A DNA stretch of 64,000 bases from an uncultured Pseudomonadota bacterium (GCA_903875225.1 CAIQVJ010000125.1:20873-84872); one strand, 5' to 3'; shown: positions 1-9,257, counted from the stretch's first letter. The notes: a model not told the origin generated them from the letters alone. Program-made: numbers and translations.

Positions 1-2149
1 CGACCCGCAGGTGACTGAAAACCGCGCTCCGGACCAGCTCCCGGAGCACGGCACCCTCGGCCGAGCCCCGAGCGCTGGCCCCGACCGGACAAGCCAGGGT
101 GATCCGGCCGAGCGTGCGGTTGGGATCATCCACCACCAGGATCCGGCGGGGGCCAGCCGGAGAGGGCGCCTGCAGGTCGGGCAGCGCGGCGGCAGCGGCC
201 GGACTCCAGGCCCCGAAGCCCGCCTTCACCACATCCCGCGTGTGGGCGGTGTCGATGTGGCCCACGACCACGAGCGTGGCGCTCTGGGGCCGGACCATCC
301 GGAGGAGCCAGTCGTGCACCGTGCTGTCGCCGACGGTGTCCCAGGCGTCGACCGTGGCGAGCCCGCTGGGACTGGAAGCGTCCACGCCAGCCCAGAGCAG
401 CGTCACCGCCCACCACGCGTGATCGGTCGCCGACTGCCGAAGGTGCGACGCGAACCCCCGGGTGGCCTCGTCGACCCGCTCCGGGTCCGCCCGGAGGTGC
501 GCGACCCAGGCCGCGAGACTCGCGAGGGTGGAATCTGCGGCCTCGGCCGGCACCGTGCCGCCCAGCACCCGGGACCCTCCGACCATCGAGGTGCCGATGC
601 CAGAGAGCGCGGCGCCGGTATCCCAGGGCAGGTCCTCCTTGTCGGTGACCGCCGCGCTCCAGGCCAGCGCCGTGAGCCCGGGGAGCGGATCCCGGGCGGC
701 GGTGTCCGGGATCGCGAGCCCGACACGCACGGCCGAGGTGTCGCCCCAGGGGAGCAGCACCACCGAGAGCCCGTTCGGCAGGACGAATCGTTCGATGGCT
801 CGGGGGGCCGCCTGGACGATCGGAGGTGCAGGAGCGGCGGACGAACCGGAGGCCGAACCGCCTCCGAAACCGGGCGGCCAGGCGGCGTCCGGCTTCCCCC
901 GGTGCGTGATCACGGCCGCCATCCCCTCCTCACGGATCCAGCGCCCGAGCGCCTCGATGGTGGAGTCGGAGGTGAGCGATTCGAGCCGGTGCTCGTAGGC
1001 CTCGGCAGGCGCCCGGGAGGCCCCGAGGTGGATCAACTCGTCGAACCTCTCCCTCGCCTCGCTGTCGAGCAACGAGAGCGCGTCCGCGCCGAGGCGGAAT
1101 TCGAACGCACTCCGCGTGCGCCACTCGCCGAAGCCCGCCTTGCTCCGAAGCGCTGCGCTCGCGGACGCGAAGCGCTGCTCGAGCCCGGACATGCCGGAGG
1201 CCCGGGCGCGCTCGCGGATGTCGGCCACCAGCCGCTCGGCAGAGGCGTCCTCGGAGACCGGCCGTCTGCAGAGCAATACGCTCGCGGCCCGGCCGGGCAC
1301 GACCTCACACGTCGACCGCAAGCCTGCCACGCTGCGGGCGGCGCCGGTGAGCAGGTCGATCTCCGGCAGCACGTCCCGCGACGGCAGCGCCCAGGCCAGC
1401 CAGACCGCGTCCTCCCGACCGGGGAGATCCGGTGTGTCCACGTCCGCGAGGGAGGGCTCCAGCACGGGCGTCGGACGCTGCAGGCATCGTGCCTCTGCCA
1501 TTCCGCCCCCCCACGCCGCATGGGCTTCCACCCTGGCCCGGATCTCGTCGGCGACGACGTCCCCTCGGACGATCAAGGTGGTGTTCGCCGGCTGCCACCA
1601 GGACCTGGCGAGCGCCGAGAGCTGGTCGGGAGTCCAGGCCGTGGTGGGGTTCGACCACGCCCGGCGATACGGGTGCTCGGCGGGAAAGACCCGCTGCGCA
1701 AGCGCGTCCAGCACGAACCGGCCACCCGCACCACGGAGGTCTGCTTCCACGCCGATGATCGCCTCCTCGGAGGCGACGTCGCTGGCGTCCACCCCCGCGA
1801 GTGGGGCGGTCATCCGCGCGGCCTCGTCGTCGAGCAGCGCCCCGGCGAACGATGCGTGCGCCTCGGTCGCGAAGCGGGTGTCGTCCGGCGTGGTCTGGGC
1901 GTTCCAGGTGGCGCCGATGGACTCGAACCAGGTGCTCCGATCCTGCGCACCGTGGTCCCCCCGGAACCAGAGGTGCTCGAGCAGGTGGGCAGCCCCGGAG
2001 GCGCCCGGGAGCGCGGTGCCGCCCTCGATGAAGGTGGAAACGGACACCTCGGGGAGCCGGTGGTCCTCCTCCACCCGCAGGTGGAAGCCGGAGGGATAGC
2101 ATACGTCGAGGGCGGCGGCGGGCGGAACGGACAGCAGGAGTGTGAGCAC
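1..2149 (-). CDS. M16 (insulinase-like) zinc metallopeptidase, C-terminus beyond the window
   Basis: Probable secreted or periplasmic zinc endopeptidase of family M16. Translating the complement from GTG 2149 gives a short hydrophobic leader (MLTLLLSVPPAAA), then an M16 N-terminal domain with the inverted zinc motif HLLEH at residues 55-59 and, near residue 185, the family's typical segment PANTTLIVRGDV. The frame stays open to the left edge, so at least 716 residues are present and the stop is missing. Near the edge an ILVVDDPNRTLGR...FSHLRV stretch resembles the second, non-catalytic M16 homology domain, so this is probably a two-domain single-chain form. A long frame on the opposite strand is a GC-rich shadow. 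The start is moderately certain: no strong ribosome binding site, but GTG fits the leader. The next gene upstream, also leftward, ends 59 bp away. Confidence 0.85.
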   Translation of the reverse strand, partial: MLTLLLSVPPAAALDVCYPSGFHLRVEEDHRLPEVSVSTFIEGGTALPGASGAAHLLEHLWFRGDHGAQDRSTWFESIGATWNAQTTPDDTRFATEAHASFAGALLDDEAARMTAPLAGVDASDVASEEAIIGVEADLRGAGGRFVLDALAQRVFPAEHPYRRAWSNPTTAWTPDQLSALARSWWQPANTTLIVRGDVVADEIRARVEAHAAWGGGMAEARCLQRPTPVLEPSLADVDTPDLPGREDAVWLAWALPSRDVLPEIDLLTGAARSVAGLRSTCEVVPGRAASVLLCRRPVSEDASAERLVADIRERARASGMSGLEQRFASASAALRSKAGFGEWRTRSAFEFRLGADALSLLDSEARERFDELIHLGASRAPAEAYEHRLESLTSDSTIEALGRWIREEGMAAVITHRGKPDAAWPPGFGGGSASGSSAAPAPPIVQAAPRAIERFVLPNGLSVVLLPWGDTSAVRVGLAIPDTAARDPLPGLTALAWSAAVTDKEDLPWDTGAALSGIGTSMVGGSRVLGGTVPAEAADSTLASLAAWVAHLRADPERVDEATRGFASHLRQSATDHAWWAVTLLWAGVDASSPSGLATVDAWDTVGDSTVHDWLLRMVRPQSATLVVVGHIDTAHTRDVVKAGFGAWSPAAAAALPDLQAPSPAGPRRILVVDDPNRTLGRITLACPVGASARGSAEGAVLRELVRSAVFSHLRV

Positions 2150-2208
2150 GCGAAACTCTACAACAACGCCTGCAAAAGGTCACCGTCCCGGCTGGACGGC
2201 CGCAGCGC

Positions 2209-3588
2209 TCAGCGCTGGTGCGTGCGACACCGGTTGGCGTAGTCCTGCGGGCACTCGAGGGTGCGCAGCCATTCGGTGATCAGGCCCTCGATCGCGGCCT
2301 TGTCCGAGGGCGAGGCCTTCGACTCGATCACGTCGATCATGTCCTGCATCCGGGCCGCCTTGCCCACGTGCGCAGCGTAGAACTCGCGGATGGCGTCGTC
2401 TACGACGTCCTCCCCGATCAGGTCGGCGACCTCCTCGTAGAAGCACGCGCCCTTCATGTACGGCGCGAGCGACCACAGGGCATCGTTCTCGAAATCGATC
2501 TCGTTGCAGGTCTCGTCCGGGAGCACGATCGTGTTCACCAGGGTGGGGTCGCCCGAGTGCCCCTGGCAGATCGGGGTGAGGAAGTCGTCGACATAGTAGG
2601 ACCACTCGTTCGGCCCATCCACGTGTTCGAGCGCGTGCGCCGCGATGTACGTGGTCGTGCCTTCGGAGAGCACGAAGTCCTCCCAGCAGGCGACCCGCAC
2701 GCCGTCGCCGAACCACCCGTGAGCGGCCTCGTGCACCTGGGCCTCTTCGTCGTCGAAGTCGAACTTTGCGACATGGAAGTAGGGATGGTGCTCCATGCCG
2801 CCCCAGGAGTCGCTGCCCCAGTCCACCTCGACCGTGCCTGCATCCGGGCCGAACGCGTAGGGGCCGTAGGTCTGCTCGAAGTAGTCGAACGCGCCGACGA
2901 GATGGGCGGTGCCCGCCCTGGCATCCTCCAGGCCGCTCCCCTCCGGCAGGTACCAGGCATGCAACGCGGTGCCTGCGGTGGTTGTCCCCAGATCGAGCTT
3001 CGTGTAGTCGCCCACCGCCACTGCGGCCATGTAGGCCGGGCCGTCGCCGTACGTGTTGGTGGGGAAGACCGCCGTGAGCGCCGGGTCCACGCCGACGACG
3101 TTCATCGTGAAGGTGACCCCGTCCTCGAGCGCGGGGTTGCAGGGGAACAGGTTGCTGCAGTAGTACGGCCAGATGAAGCTGACGCCGAGCAGCGGCATCC
3201 AGCCGTCGAACTGGGCCGGGGTCCGGGTGGGGAACGCGTAGTCGACGACGACGGTCACCGTGTCCACGCTGCCGGGCGCCGCGACCGACAGGTTGCCGTC
3301 CACCACGTCGGCCGCCACCTCCGTGCCGTCGACCGTCACGCGGGACAGCGTCAAGCCGGCGACGTCCAGGGTGACCTTGCCCGCCCCGGGCCGTACGACG
3401 AGCGTGGCGCGCCCTGTCAATGCGCCAAGGTCGAGCGCGAGGTCGGTCGTGAGGATGTCCTGCGTGGCGGCTCCCGCGGCGGAGTCATCCGGCCCGACCG
3501 GCTCACCCTTTCCGGAGCAGGCAGCGGTCACCAGGAGCGCGCAGACCGTGGAGAAGCGCAGGGGCGAGCAAAGGGAGCGGAGGATCAT
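2209..3588 (-). CDS. M1-like aminopeptidase lipoprotein (gluzincin)
   Basis: Zinc metallopeptidase of the M1 (aminopeptidase N/leukotriene A4 hydrolase) type, probably lipid-anchored. With the ATG at 3588 the protein has 459 residues and begins with a lipoprotein signal ending LLVTAAC (Cys24). The gluzincin signature is complete: HEAAH at residues 286-290 and the third zinc ligand Glu309 in VLSEG, exactly 18 residues after the second His. Upstream, GGMEH at 263-267 sits where M1 enzymes have GxMEN, the substrate amino-group recognition loop, so exopeptidase specificity may be altered. A longer frame starts 27 codons earlier but would bury the signal peptide, so I rejected it. It is shorter than full M1 enzymes (850 or more), consistent with a minimal N-domain plus catalytic domain. 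Same strand as hrpB, 87 bp after it. Confidence 0.88.
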   Translation of the reverse strand: MILRSLCSPLRFSTVCALLVTAACSGKGEPVGPDDSAAGAATQDILTTDLALDLGALTGRATLVVRPGAGKVTLDVAGLTLSRVTVDGTEVAADVVDGNLSVAAPGSVDTVTVVVDYAFPTRTPAQFDGWMPLLGVSFIWPYYCSNLFPCNPALEDGVTFTMNVVGVDPALTAVFPTNTYGDGPAYMAAVAVGDYTKLDLGTTTAGTALHAWYLPEGSGLEDARAGTAHLVGAFDYFEQTYGPYAFGPDAGTVEVDWGSDSWGGMEHHPYFHVAKFDFDDEEAQVHEAAHGWFGDGVRVACWEDFVLSEGTTTYIAAHALEHVDGPNEWSYYVDDFLTPICQGHSGDPTLVNTIVLPDETCNEIDFENDALWSLAPYMKGACFYEEVADLIGEDVVDDAIREFYAAHVGKAARMQDMIDVIESKASPSDKAAIEGLITEWLRTLECPQDYANRCRTHQR

Positions 3589-3675
3589 GGCCGGGGCTAC
3601 CCCGACGGACCAACGACCGCAACTCACGGTCCCGACGAGAGCCGGGGGACCGACTTCGGGCCGCGGCACCGCTCG

Positions 3676-6063
3676 CTACCGCCTCCGCTCCCGGAACTCG
3701 GGCGGCTCCGCCTCGAGCGGGTTCTCCGGCCACATCTGGCGCGGGTACCGCCGCATGAGCTCCCGACGGATGCCCGGCCAGTGGTTCTTCCAGAACCCGG
3801 CCAGATCCCCCGTGATCTGCACCGGACGCTGGTTCGGCGCGAGCAGGTGCAGGACCAGGGGCCGGTCGCCGGCGAGCACCGGGCTGCGGGCGAGGCCGAA
3901 GAAGTCCTGCATCCGCGACGCGATGTAGGGATCCTGGTCCGGGGGGTAGGTGATCGGCGTGCGCTTGCGGTTGCCCAACGGCACGGCCGAGGGGGCGAGC
4001 CGGTCGACCAGCGCGAGATCGATGGTCCGGCCGATGACCGCTATCAGCGAGACCCCGCCCAGATCGGCGAACGATCGGGAGCCCGCACAGGCAGCGTGGA
4101 CGACGCTGTCGAGGTCCACCTCGGCGAGATCCACGCCCACGCGTCGCAGCCAGGCGATGCGCGACACGAGGGCGCTCGCGGCGTCCCAGTCGGGAAATAC
4201 CTTGTGGGCGACGGCGGCGACCTCTGAGGCCAGCACCTTCGACACCTCGACCGGGTCCCCCGGGCCGGGCCCCTCGTCCAGCACCAGCTCGCCAAACCGC
4301 AGCTGTTCGACGACCTCGACGCGTGTTCCCGCCCAGCGCATGACCGCTCTCACCTCCGCCCGGTCGAGCAGCCACTCGTCGGGCACCCTCGTGATCCGCC
4401 GGGCGCGCGCACCCATCGCCGCCTTCTCGACGTCGGGCACCACGACGAACCCATCCCCGCCGGGCGTCGCGGGGTCCACCTGCGCGCTCCCCCCCTCGGC
4501 AAAGACAACGCGCCCCCCCCGCCGCTCCCCCACACGGTCCGGGAACCCTGCCAGGAGGGCGAGGACCAGCGCACCCGCGGGGTCCTGCGCCCGCCGCCCC
4601 CCGTCGCGCACGGCGGCCGCAAGCTGCTTGCGCTCCTGGGCGGCGTGCCCACCCAGCCGCGCCCCGTCCAGCGCCCGACTCACCGGATCCTCGGGCCGAC
4701 CGGTCCGCTCGCCGAGCAGCGCGACCAGGGTGGCCGCCTCGTCACCCACGCCGCGCGCAGCCCCTTCCACCAGCACGCGCGCCAGGCGGGGCGACGTCGG
4801 GAGGCCGAGCATCGCTTCGCCGACCACCGTGCGGCCATCGTCGTCCACCGCGCCGAGCCTGCGGAGCAGCGTGCCCGCGGCACGCCAGCCTGCCGCCGGC
4901 GGGGCATCGAGCCAGGGCAGGTCCTCGCCCCAGGTCTCGAGCGCCACACCCGAGAGATCGATCCGGTGCAGCTCGGGCAGCAGCGCGGCGGGGCGCTGAT
5001 CGTAGTCGGTGTACAGGCGAAAACACACGCCCGGCCCGAGGCGCCCGGCCCGGCCCGCACGCTGGTCGGCAGAAGCGCGGGAGATCGGCTGGAGCGTGAG
5101 GGTGGACATGCCCGACCACGGGTCATGCCCCGCGATCCGCGCCAGCCCCGTGTCGACGACGACGCCGACCCCCTCCACCGTGACGCTGGTCTCGGCCACG
5201 TTGGTCGCGAGCACCACGCGGGGTCGACCGTCTGCGCGCAGCGCGGCGTCCTGCGCGGCGCTGTCGAGCTCACCGTGCAGCGGCAGGACGGTCGCGTCGA
5301 TCTTCGGGTCGGCCCGAAGGATCTCGGCGCAGCGCTCGATCTCTCCGACCCCGGGCAGGAACACGAGCACGGTCTGCAGGGCCGTGCCCGCGGAGACCGC
5401 GAGGCCCGCGGAGACCGCGGTGCGCACCTGCTCGACGAGCGGGCGCTCGTCCTTGCGAAGAAAGGGGCGGATTTCCACCGGAAAACGCCGGGCCTCCGCG
5501 CGGACGACGGGAGCGTCGAGTGCACGGCCCAGGGCGGCAGCGTCGAGGGTGGCGGACATCACCACCAGCCGAAGATCCGGGCGGGAAGCGGCTCTCAGGG
5601 CCCGGACACGCGCAAGCGCGAGGTCGGTGTGGACGCTGCGCTCGTGGAACTCGTCGAGCACGACCGTGTGGATGGCCGAGCGGGGCGAGCCCCCGCTCAA
5701 GTCCCGATCTGCGAGGAACCTGCGCCCGAGGAGCGCCTCGGTGACGTACATCACCCGCGTGGAGGCAGACTCGGCGCGCTCGAAGCGCACGGCGAAGCCA
5801 ACGGCCTGGCCGGGCGCCTGCCCCAGGGAGCGGGCCACGAAGGTGGCGGAGGCCCGCGCGGCGATCCGCCGCGGCTCGAGGACCCAGACCTGGCCGGCGA
5901 TCCCGGCATCCCTCGCCCGGTCGGCGAGGAAGATCGGCACCCTCGTGCTCTTGCCCGTGCCCGGCGGTGCCTCCACCACGACGACGCCGTGCTGGTCGAG
6001 CGCTTCCGCGATGTCCGCGAGGACGGCGTCGATCGGAAACAGGTCGAGCGGTGCGGGCGCCAG
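3676..6063 (-). CDS. hrpB: ATP-dependent DExH helicase HrpB
   Basis: DEAH/RHA-type RNA helicase of the HrpB family, about 795 residues, close to the E. coli protein (about 810-820). Numbered from CTG 6063: P-loop PPGTGKST at 33-40, DEFH box at 137-140, SAT box (VVMSATLDA) after it, then the helicase C domain with QRAGRAGRLGPG and the HrpB-specific C-terminal region ending in PRQMWPENPLEAEPP. The start is unusual. The conserved N-terminus (LDLFPIDAVLADIAEAL) has no ATG, GTG or TTG after the stop of the upstream gene; the first candidate is CTG 6063, two codons after that stop and in the same frame. The first GTG (5979) would remove the conserved N-terminal helix and leave only five residues before the P-loop. 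The biological role of HrpB in most bacteria is not well defined. Confidence 0.93.
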   Translation of the reverse strand: MAPAPLDLFPIDAVLADIAEALDQHGVVVVEAPPGTGKSTRVPIFLADRARDAGIAGQVWVLEPRRIAARASATFVARSLGQAPGQAVGFAVRFERAESASTRVMYVTEALLGRRFLADRDLSGGSPRSAIHTVVLDEFHERSVHTDLALARVRALRAASRPDLRLVVMSATLDAAALGRALDAPVVRAEARRFPVEIRPFLRKDERPLVEQVRTAVSAGLAVSAGTALQTVLVFLPGVGEIERCAEILRADPKIDATVLPLHGELDSAAQDAALRADGRPRVVLATNVAETSVTVEGVGVVVDTGLARIAGHDPWSGMSTLTLQPISRASADQRAGRAGRLGPGVCFRLYTDYDQRPAALLPELHRIDLSGVALETWGEDLPWLDAPPAAGWRAAGTLLRRLGAVDDDGRTVVGEAMLGLPTSPRLARVLVEGAARGVGDEAATLVALLGERTGRPEDPVSRALDGARLGGHAAQERKQLAAAVRDGGRRAQDPAGALVLALLAGFPDRVGERRGGRVVFAEGGSAQVDPATPGGDGFVVVPDVEKAAMGARARRITRVPDEWLLDRAEVRAVMRWAGTRVEVVEQLRFGELVLDEGPGPGDPVEVSKVLASEVAAVAHKVFPDWDAASALVSRIAWLRRVGVDLAEVDLDSVVHAACAGSRSFADLGGVSLIAVIGRTIDLALVDRLAPSAVPLGNRKRTPITYPPDQDPYIASRMQDFFGLARSPVLAGDRPLVLHLLAPNQRPVQITGDLAGFWKNHWPGIRRELMRRYPRQMWPENPLEAEPPEFRERRR

Positions 6064-6066
6064 GCT

Positions 6067-7299
6067 TCAGCCCTCGAGGCCGCTCTGTGCGCCCTCTGGC
6101 TCGTCCGGCTCCTTCGGGCGGGGGGAGTTCGTCAGCATCGACCAGAACGTGCGCACCGACTCACCGATCCCGAGGCGGGTCCGCTTGTCGAACACGACGA
6201 GCAGGACAAAGAGGACGAGGTAGCCCATCGCGATCAGGTGATGGGAATTCGGCATCAGGGGCTGGATCAGGAAGAGCCCACCGAGCAGGCCGGCCTGCCA
6301 CAACTGCAGGCGAAGGTCGGCGATCACCGCGATCCCGAACAGGCACTGCGCGGCGGTGAGCAGCATCTCGTCAGACTGCCGCCGGTCCAGCGGGAGGGAG
6401 GCCACGCCGTGGCTCGCGAGCGAGACAACGAGCGCGAGCGTGCCGACCAGCAGGGTCCACTGGTTCACGCTCGAGCTCACCAGCGCCCGGAGGCCTGTCT
6501 GACTCGCCCCGCGCCAGACCATCAGCGTCGCCACCACGACCTCCGGCGCCTCACTCGCGACCGGGGCCACCCACTGGACGAGCACGAACTCGTCCACGCC
6601 GAACTCCTTGCCGGTGTGCACGAGCGCCTCTGCGAACGGCTCGGCGGAGAGCACGATGACGCCCGCCCCGAACAGGAGCAGCAGCAGTACACCGGCCCTG
6701 CGGACCATCGTGGACTGGTGGGCCAGCACGGCGGCGGGCCCCACCGGCTCGCTCTCGTGCTCCTCGCCGCGCGCCGCTGCGACGAGATAGAGTAGGTACA
6801 AGGTTACATATACTGCAGTGTCGAACAGGGTCAGCGACCCGCGCCACACCGGTACGAGCGCGTACAAGGTCGAGAGCAGCAGGATGGTGATCTCGGCACC
6901 CATGTCCCGCTGCAGGACCACCCGGTCCCGGCGAAACTTCGCCCAGTTGAGCACGCACACGAGCGTCCAGCCGAAGCCGAGCATCAGCCGGTTGCCCCCC
7001 GTCATGTTCGCGATCGCATAGCCCGCGGACTCGGGATCCGTCGCCGCCTTCCATGCGAACGTGGCGTCCACGGCGTACTCGGGCAGCACCGCCACGAGGG
7101 CGAGTACGCTCACGGCGAGCGCCTGGGGAACGTCCTCCTCCGCGACCTCGCAGGCCCAGGAGAGCAGGAACGCTGCGCCCAGGATGGCTACCCCGCTCAG
7201 CACCGCGACGAGGGTGTTTCCGACGTCCTGCCCGGTGAGGTGGACGACCAGCCAGGGAGCGGCGACGCCCGCCGCGATGAAGTAGGGGAGCCAACGCAT
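6067..7299 (-). CDS. Sodium/calcium exchanger family membrane protein
   Basis: Integral inner-membrane cation antiporter of the Ca2+:cation exchanger superfamily, 410 residues with roughly 10-11 predicted membrane helices. Two alpha-repeats carry the acidic ion-binding pattern: EEDVPQALAVSVLALVAVLPE followed by AIANMTGGNRL in the first half, and APVASEAPEVVVATLMVW followed by SSSVNQWTLLVG in the second. It presumably exchanges Na+ or H+ for Ca2+; ion specificity cannot be read. The C-terminus is a charged cytosolic tail. It ends two codons before the probable hrpB start in the same frame, so the two genes are likely co-transcribed. A cluster of codons rare for this genome (GTA, TAT, TTG, CTA) lies at 6785-6824. 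Upstream is a perfect 16-bp palindrome between this gene and the divergent gene at 7377. Confidence 0.9.
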   Translation of the reverse strand: MRWLPYFIAAGVAAPWLVVHLTGQDVGNTLVAVLSGVAILGAAFLLSWACEVAEEDVPQALAVSVLALVAVLPEYAVDATFAWKAATDPESAGYAIANMTGGNRLMLGFGWTLVCVLNWAKFRRDRVVLQRDMGAEITILLLSTLYALVPVWRGSLTLFDTAVYVTLYLLYLVAAARGEEHESEPVGPAAVLAHQSTMVRRAGVLLLLLFGAGVIVLSAEPFAEALVHTGKEFGVDEFVLVQWVAPVASEAPEVVVATLMVWRGASQTGLRALVSSSVNQWTLLVGTLALVVSLASHGVASLPLDRRQSDEMLLTAAQCLFGIAVIADLRLQLWQAGLLGGLFLIQPLMPNSHHLIAMGYLVLFVLLVVFDKRTRLGIGESVRTFWSMLTNSPRPKEPDEPEGAQSGLEG

Positions 7300-7312
7300 G
7301 GCAGGCGGTTAT

Positions 7313-7328
7313 CTCCCCCACGTGGGGG
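7313..7328. promoter_or_regulatory. 16-bp perfect palindrome in a divergent intergenic region (candidate operator)
   Basis: TCCCCCAC/GTGGGGGA, with CACGTG at its centre, lies in the 77 bp between the leftward exchanger (start 7299) and the rightward gene at 7377. A TTGACC hexamer on the minus strand (7358-7353) could be a -35 box for the exchanger, which would place the palindrome around or just after its transcription start, a usual repressor position. No convincing -10 box was found, so this rests on symmetry and location. Confidence 0.4.
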
Positions 7329-7376
7329 ACCGCAACAACCGGGGTCCGCCATCGGTCAAACGGCATAGATCGCAGG

Positions 7377-7949
7377 ATGCTCGCTGCGCTCCTCCTGACC
7401 CTCTCTGCACTGCTCCCCGCCCACGCCGCCCCGGGCCCGGACCGACCGGTCTGGCTCGGCGCCACGGTGGGCGGAGGCATGGGGATCGGCACATCGAGCG
7501 CTCCGGGCGGCGGGGCGGCGGGCCTCATCGGAGTCGCGCTGGGCAAGGTGCCGGGCCGCTCGGTCGGGCTCGAGGGGCGGGTGGGAGAGAGCCTGTACGC
7601 CGGGTCGCTGCGCACGGTCGGGAACGTCGACTTCGACGTCCGCTACCCCGCGGGAAGCGGTCCCTACGGCTACGTCGGGTTCGCCCATCACCACGAGCTC
7701 GGAGTGGACGAGGCCCTCGCCCACGTGGGGGGCGCGATCGCGGCCACCTACGGCGGGATCACGCACCGCACAGGCTTCGAGCTGGGCGGCGGCTGGGATG
7801 TCGCCCCGATCTTCCCGCGCAGCGCGTTCGGATCGCGGATCCGGCCCACGTTGCGGCTCGGGGTCACGGTGCTGCCGGATGGCGTGAGCCCTCCGGTCTA
7901 CGTCACCGGCGCGGTCGGCGTGCTGTTGGGGATCGGGAAGGAGCGGTAG
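7377..7949 (+). CDS. Secreted or outer-membrane hypothetical protein
   Basis: 190 residues starting at ATG 7377 with a clear signal peptide (MLAALLLTLSALLPAHA, cleavage after AHA). The mature part is rich in Gly and in alternating hydrophobic/polar segments (for example FDVRYPAGSGPYGYVGFAH and TLRLGVTVLPDG) and ends in alternating residues, which suggests a small outer-membrane beta-barrel; no family is recognised. A weak GCAGG site lies just before the ATG. It is divergent from the exchanger and converges with the gene at 7903-9252, which overlaps its last 47 bp on the other strand, so the two 3' ends are antisense to each other. Confidence 0.65.
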   Translation: MLAALLLTLSALLPAHAAPGPDRPVWLGATVGGGMGIGTSSAPGGGAAGLIGVALGKVPGRSVGLEGRVGESLYAGSLRTVGNVDFDVRYPAGSGPYGYVGFAHHHELGVDEALAHVGGAIAATYGGITHRTGFELGGGWDVAPIFPRSAFGSRIRPTLRLGVTVLPDGVSPPVYVTGAVGVLLGIGKER

Positions 7950-9252
7950 CGGCCCGGCGGCGCGCACCGACGGCTGCCACACCGGCGAGCCCGGCCAGCA
8001 GGCCAGCCCTGGATCCCCCCCCGGAGCACCCACAGTCGGCGTTCGGCTCGACGTCCTCCGCCGATGCGATCGTGATCGTGAACGAATCTGCGGTGAGCGG
8101 GTCATCGGCGTCCATGCCCGGCCAGCCCAGGTTCACGACAGCGAAGGTCGCGAGGCCATCATCGTCTGCGTTCACCGTCACCGTCTCGGCGTCGTCCGCA
8201 TAGTCGCCCGCGCCCCGGATCCCGATCAGCCGCCATTCCGTCGCTGCGCTGCCGACCAACGATGCCGTCACGCGCTGCTTCCGCTCCACGGAGACGTCGT
8301 AGTAGGCCACGCCGAGCGGATAGAGCGGGTGCACAGGGGCTACCGAGTCGCCTCGCTCGAGCTCTGCCTCGCGCCACGCCCTGCCCCCCTCCCCGGCCCA
8401 CGCGATCCACGCGGGCGCCCTCGGCGTGCCGACGAGCCCGCGAAACGCCGTGAACGCGACGAGATCGGCCTGCCAGTCCCCGGTGAGCTCGTCCCATGCG
8501 TCCAGCACGTCCGGCTCGCGCCCGGGACCTTCCTGGGCGGTGGCTGCCCACAGTTGCGGCGCGAACGAGCCGCTGCCGTCCCCGTGCTCGATGTCGAGCC
8601 AACGCATCCACAGCGTGGCCCCGTACTCGTAGTAGCTCCAGATGCCGTACTGCTCGTCCAGGAAGTAGCCGTCCTGAAGCACGGTCGAGATCCACGGGGT
8701 GGCCTGGAAGTCCGCGAGGTCCGAGGCCGACGTCGTCCACGTCGGATCGGTCCAGTGCTCGGCGCTCACCGCGGTGGACTCCCAGAGCGAGATGCTCTGC
8801 TCGTCGAAGTCCGTCGCATACTGCAGCACGTGGTTGAACTCGTGCTGGGTGTAGTGGTGCAGGTCTGCCGTGCGCGCGTCGATGAGCACGAACGCGGGGG
8901 TCCCGGCGAAGCCATCGGTGGGATCGCTGTCCTGGCAGTTCCCGTCCCCCGCCTCGCAGTCCACCCAGGCAGACCCCGCGGCGCCCGTCTCGGCGATGGT
9001 GAGGTAGATGTCGAGCGCGTCGCTGCCTCCGATGCCGGCGTCGGGCACGGGCGCGCGAAAGCCCAACTGGTCCACCTGCACGTCCCAGGCGGTGTCCGCG
9101 TAGCCGATCACGTCGAGACAGTGCTGCTCGTCGTTCAGCCGCGACCAGTGGCAACGGATCGGGTGCTGCGCGCTGTCGACGTAGCCGAAGGAGTCCGGGC
9201 GCGCCGCGTACCCTGCGGGCACGCTCCACACCGCGAACGCGAGGAGGAGCAA
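7903..9252 (-). CDS. Secreted HExxH putative metallopeptidase with MYXO-CTERM-like tag
   Basis: 449 residues: signal peptide (MLLLAFAVWSVPAGYAA), a luminal domain with HEFNHVLQY near residue 155 and a downstream LWESTAVSAEHW, giving an HExxH...E arrangement like a gluzincin-type zinc peptidase. The C-terminus CGCSGGGSRAGLLAG, a short hydrophobic stretch, then an Arg-rich end matches the MYXO-CTERM pattern: a Cys-containing signature, a membrane helix and a positive tail. In Myxococcota this tag is processed and the protein anchored to the surface. Closest description: MXAN_6640-type putative metalloprotease, by inference only. The start lies 5 bp after the stop of the upstream lipoprotein gene, so the two are probably one transcript. 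Confidence 0.75.
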   Translation of the reverse strand: MLLLAFAVWSVPAGYAARPDSFGYVDSAQHPIRCHWSRLNDEQHCLDVIGYADTAWDVQVDQLGFRAPVPDAGIGGSDALDIYLTIAETGAAGSAWVDCEAGDGNCQDSDPTDGFAGTPAFVLIDARTADLHHYTQHEFNHVLQYATDFDEQSISLWESTAVSAEHWTDPTWTTSASDLADFQATPWISTVLQDGYFLDEQYGIWSYYEYGATLWMRWLDIEHGDGSGSFAPQLWAATAQEGPGREPDVLDAWDELTGDWQADLVAFTAFRGLVGTPRAPAWIAWAGEGGRAWREAELERGDSVAPVHPLYPLGVAYYDVSVERKQRVTASLVGSAATEWRLIGIRGAGDYADDAETVTVNADDDGLATFAVVNLGWPGMDADDPLTADSFTITIASAEDVEPNADCGCSGGGSRAGLLAGLAGVAAVGARRRAATAPSRSPTARRPRR

Positions 9253-9257
9253 GGCCC

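Noticed and set aside
11..2242. Long open frame on the plus strand across the M16 peptidase
   Set aside because: It is antisense to a gene with clear M16 motifs; high-GC DNA with G/C third positions leaves such shadows open. The translation is Arg/Gly/Pro-rich with no recognisable motif.
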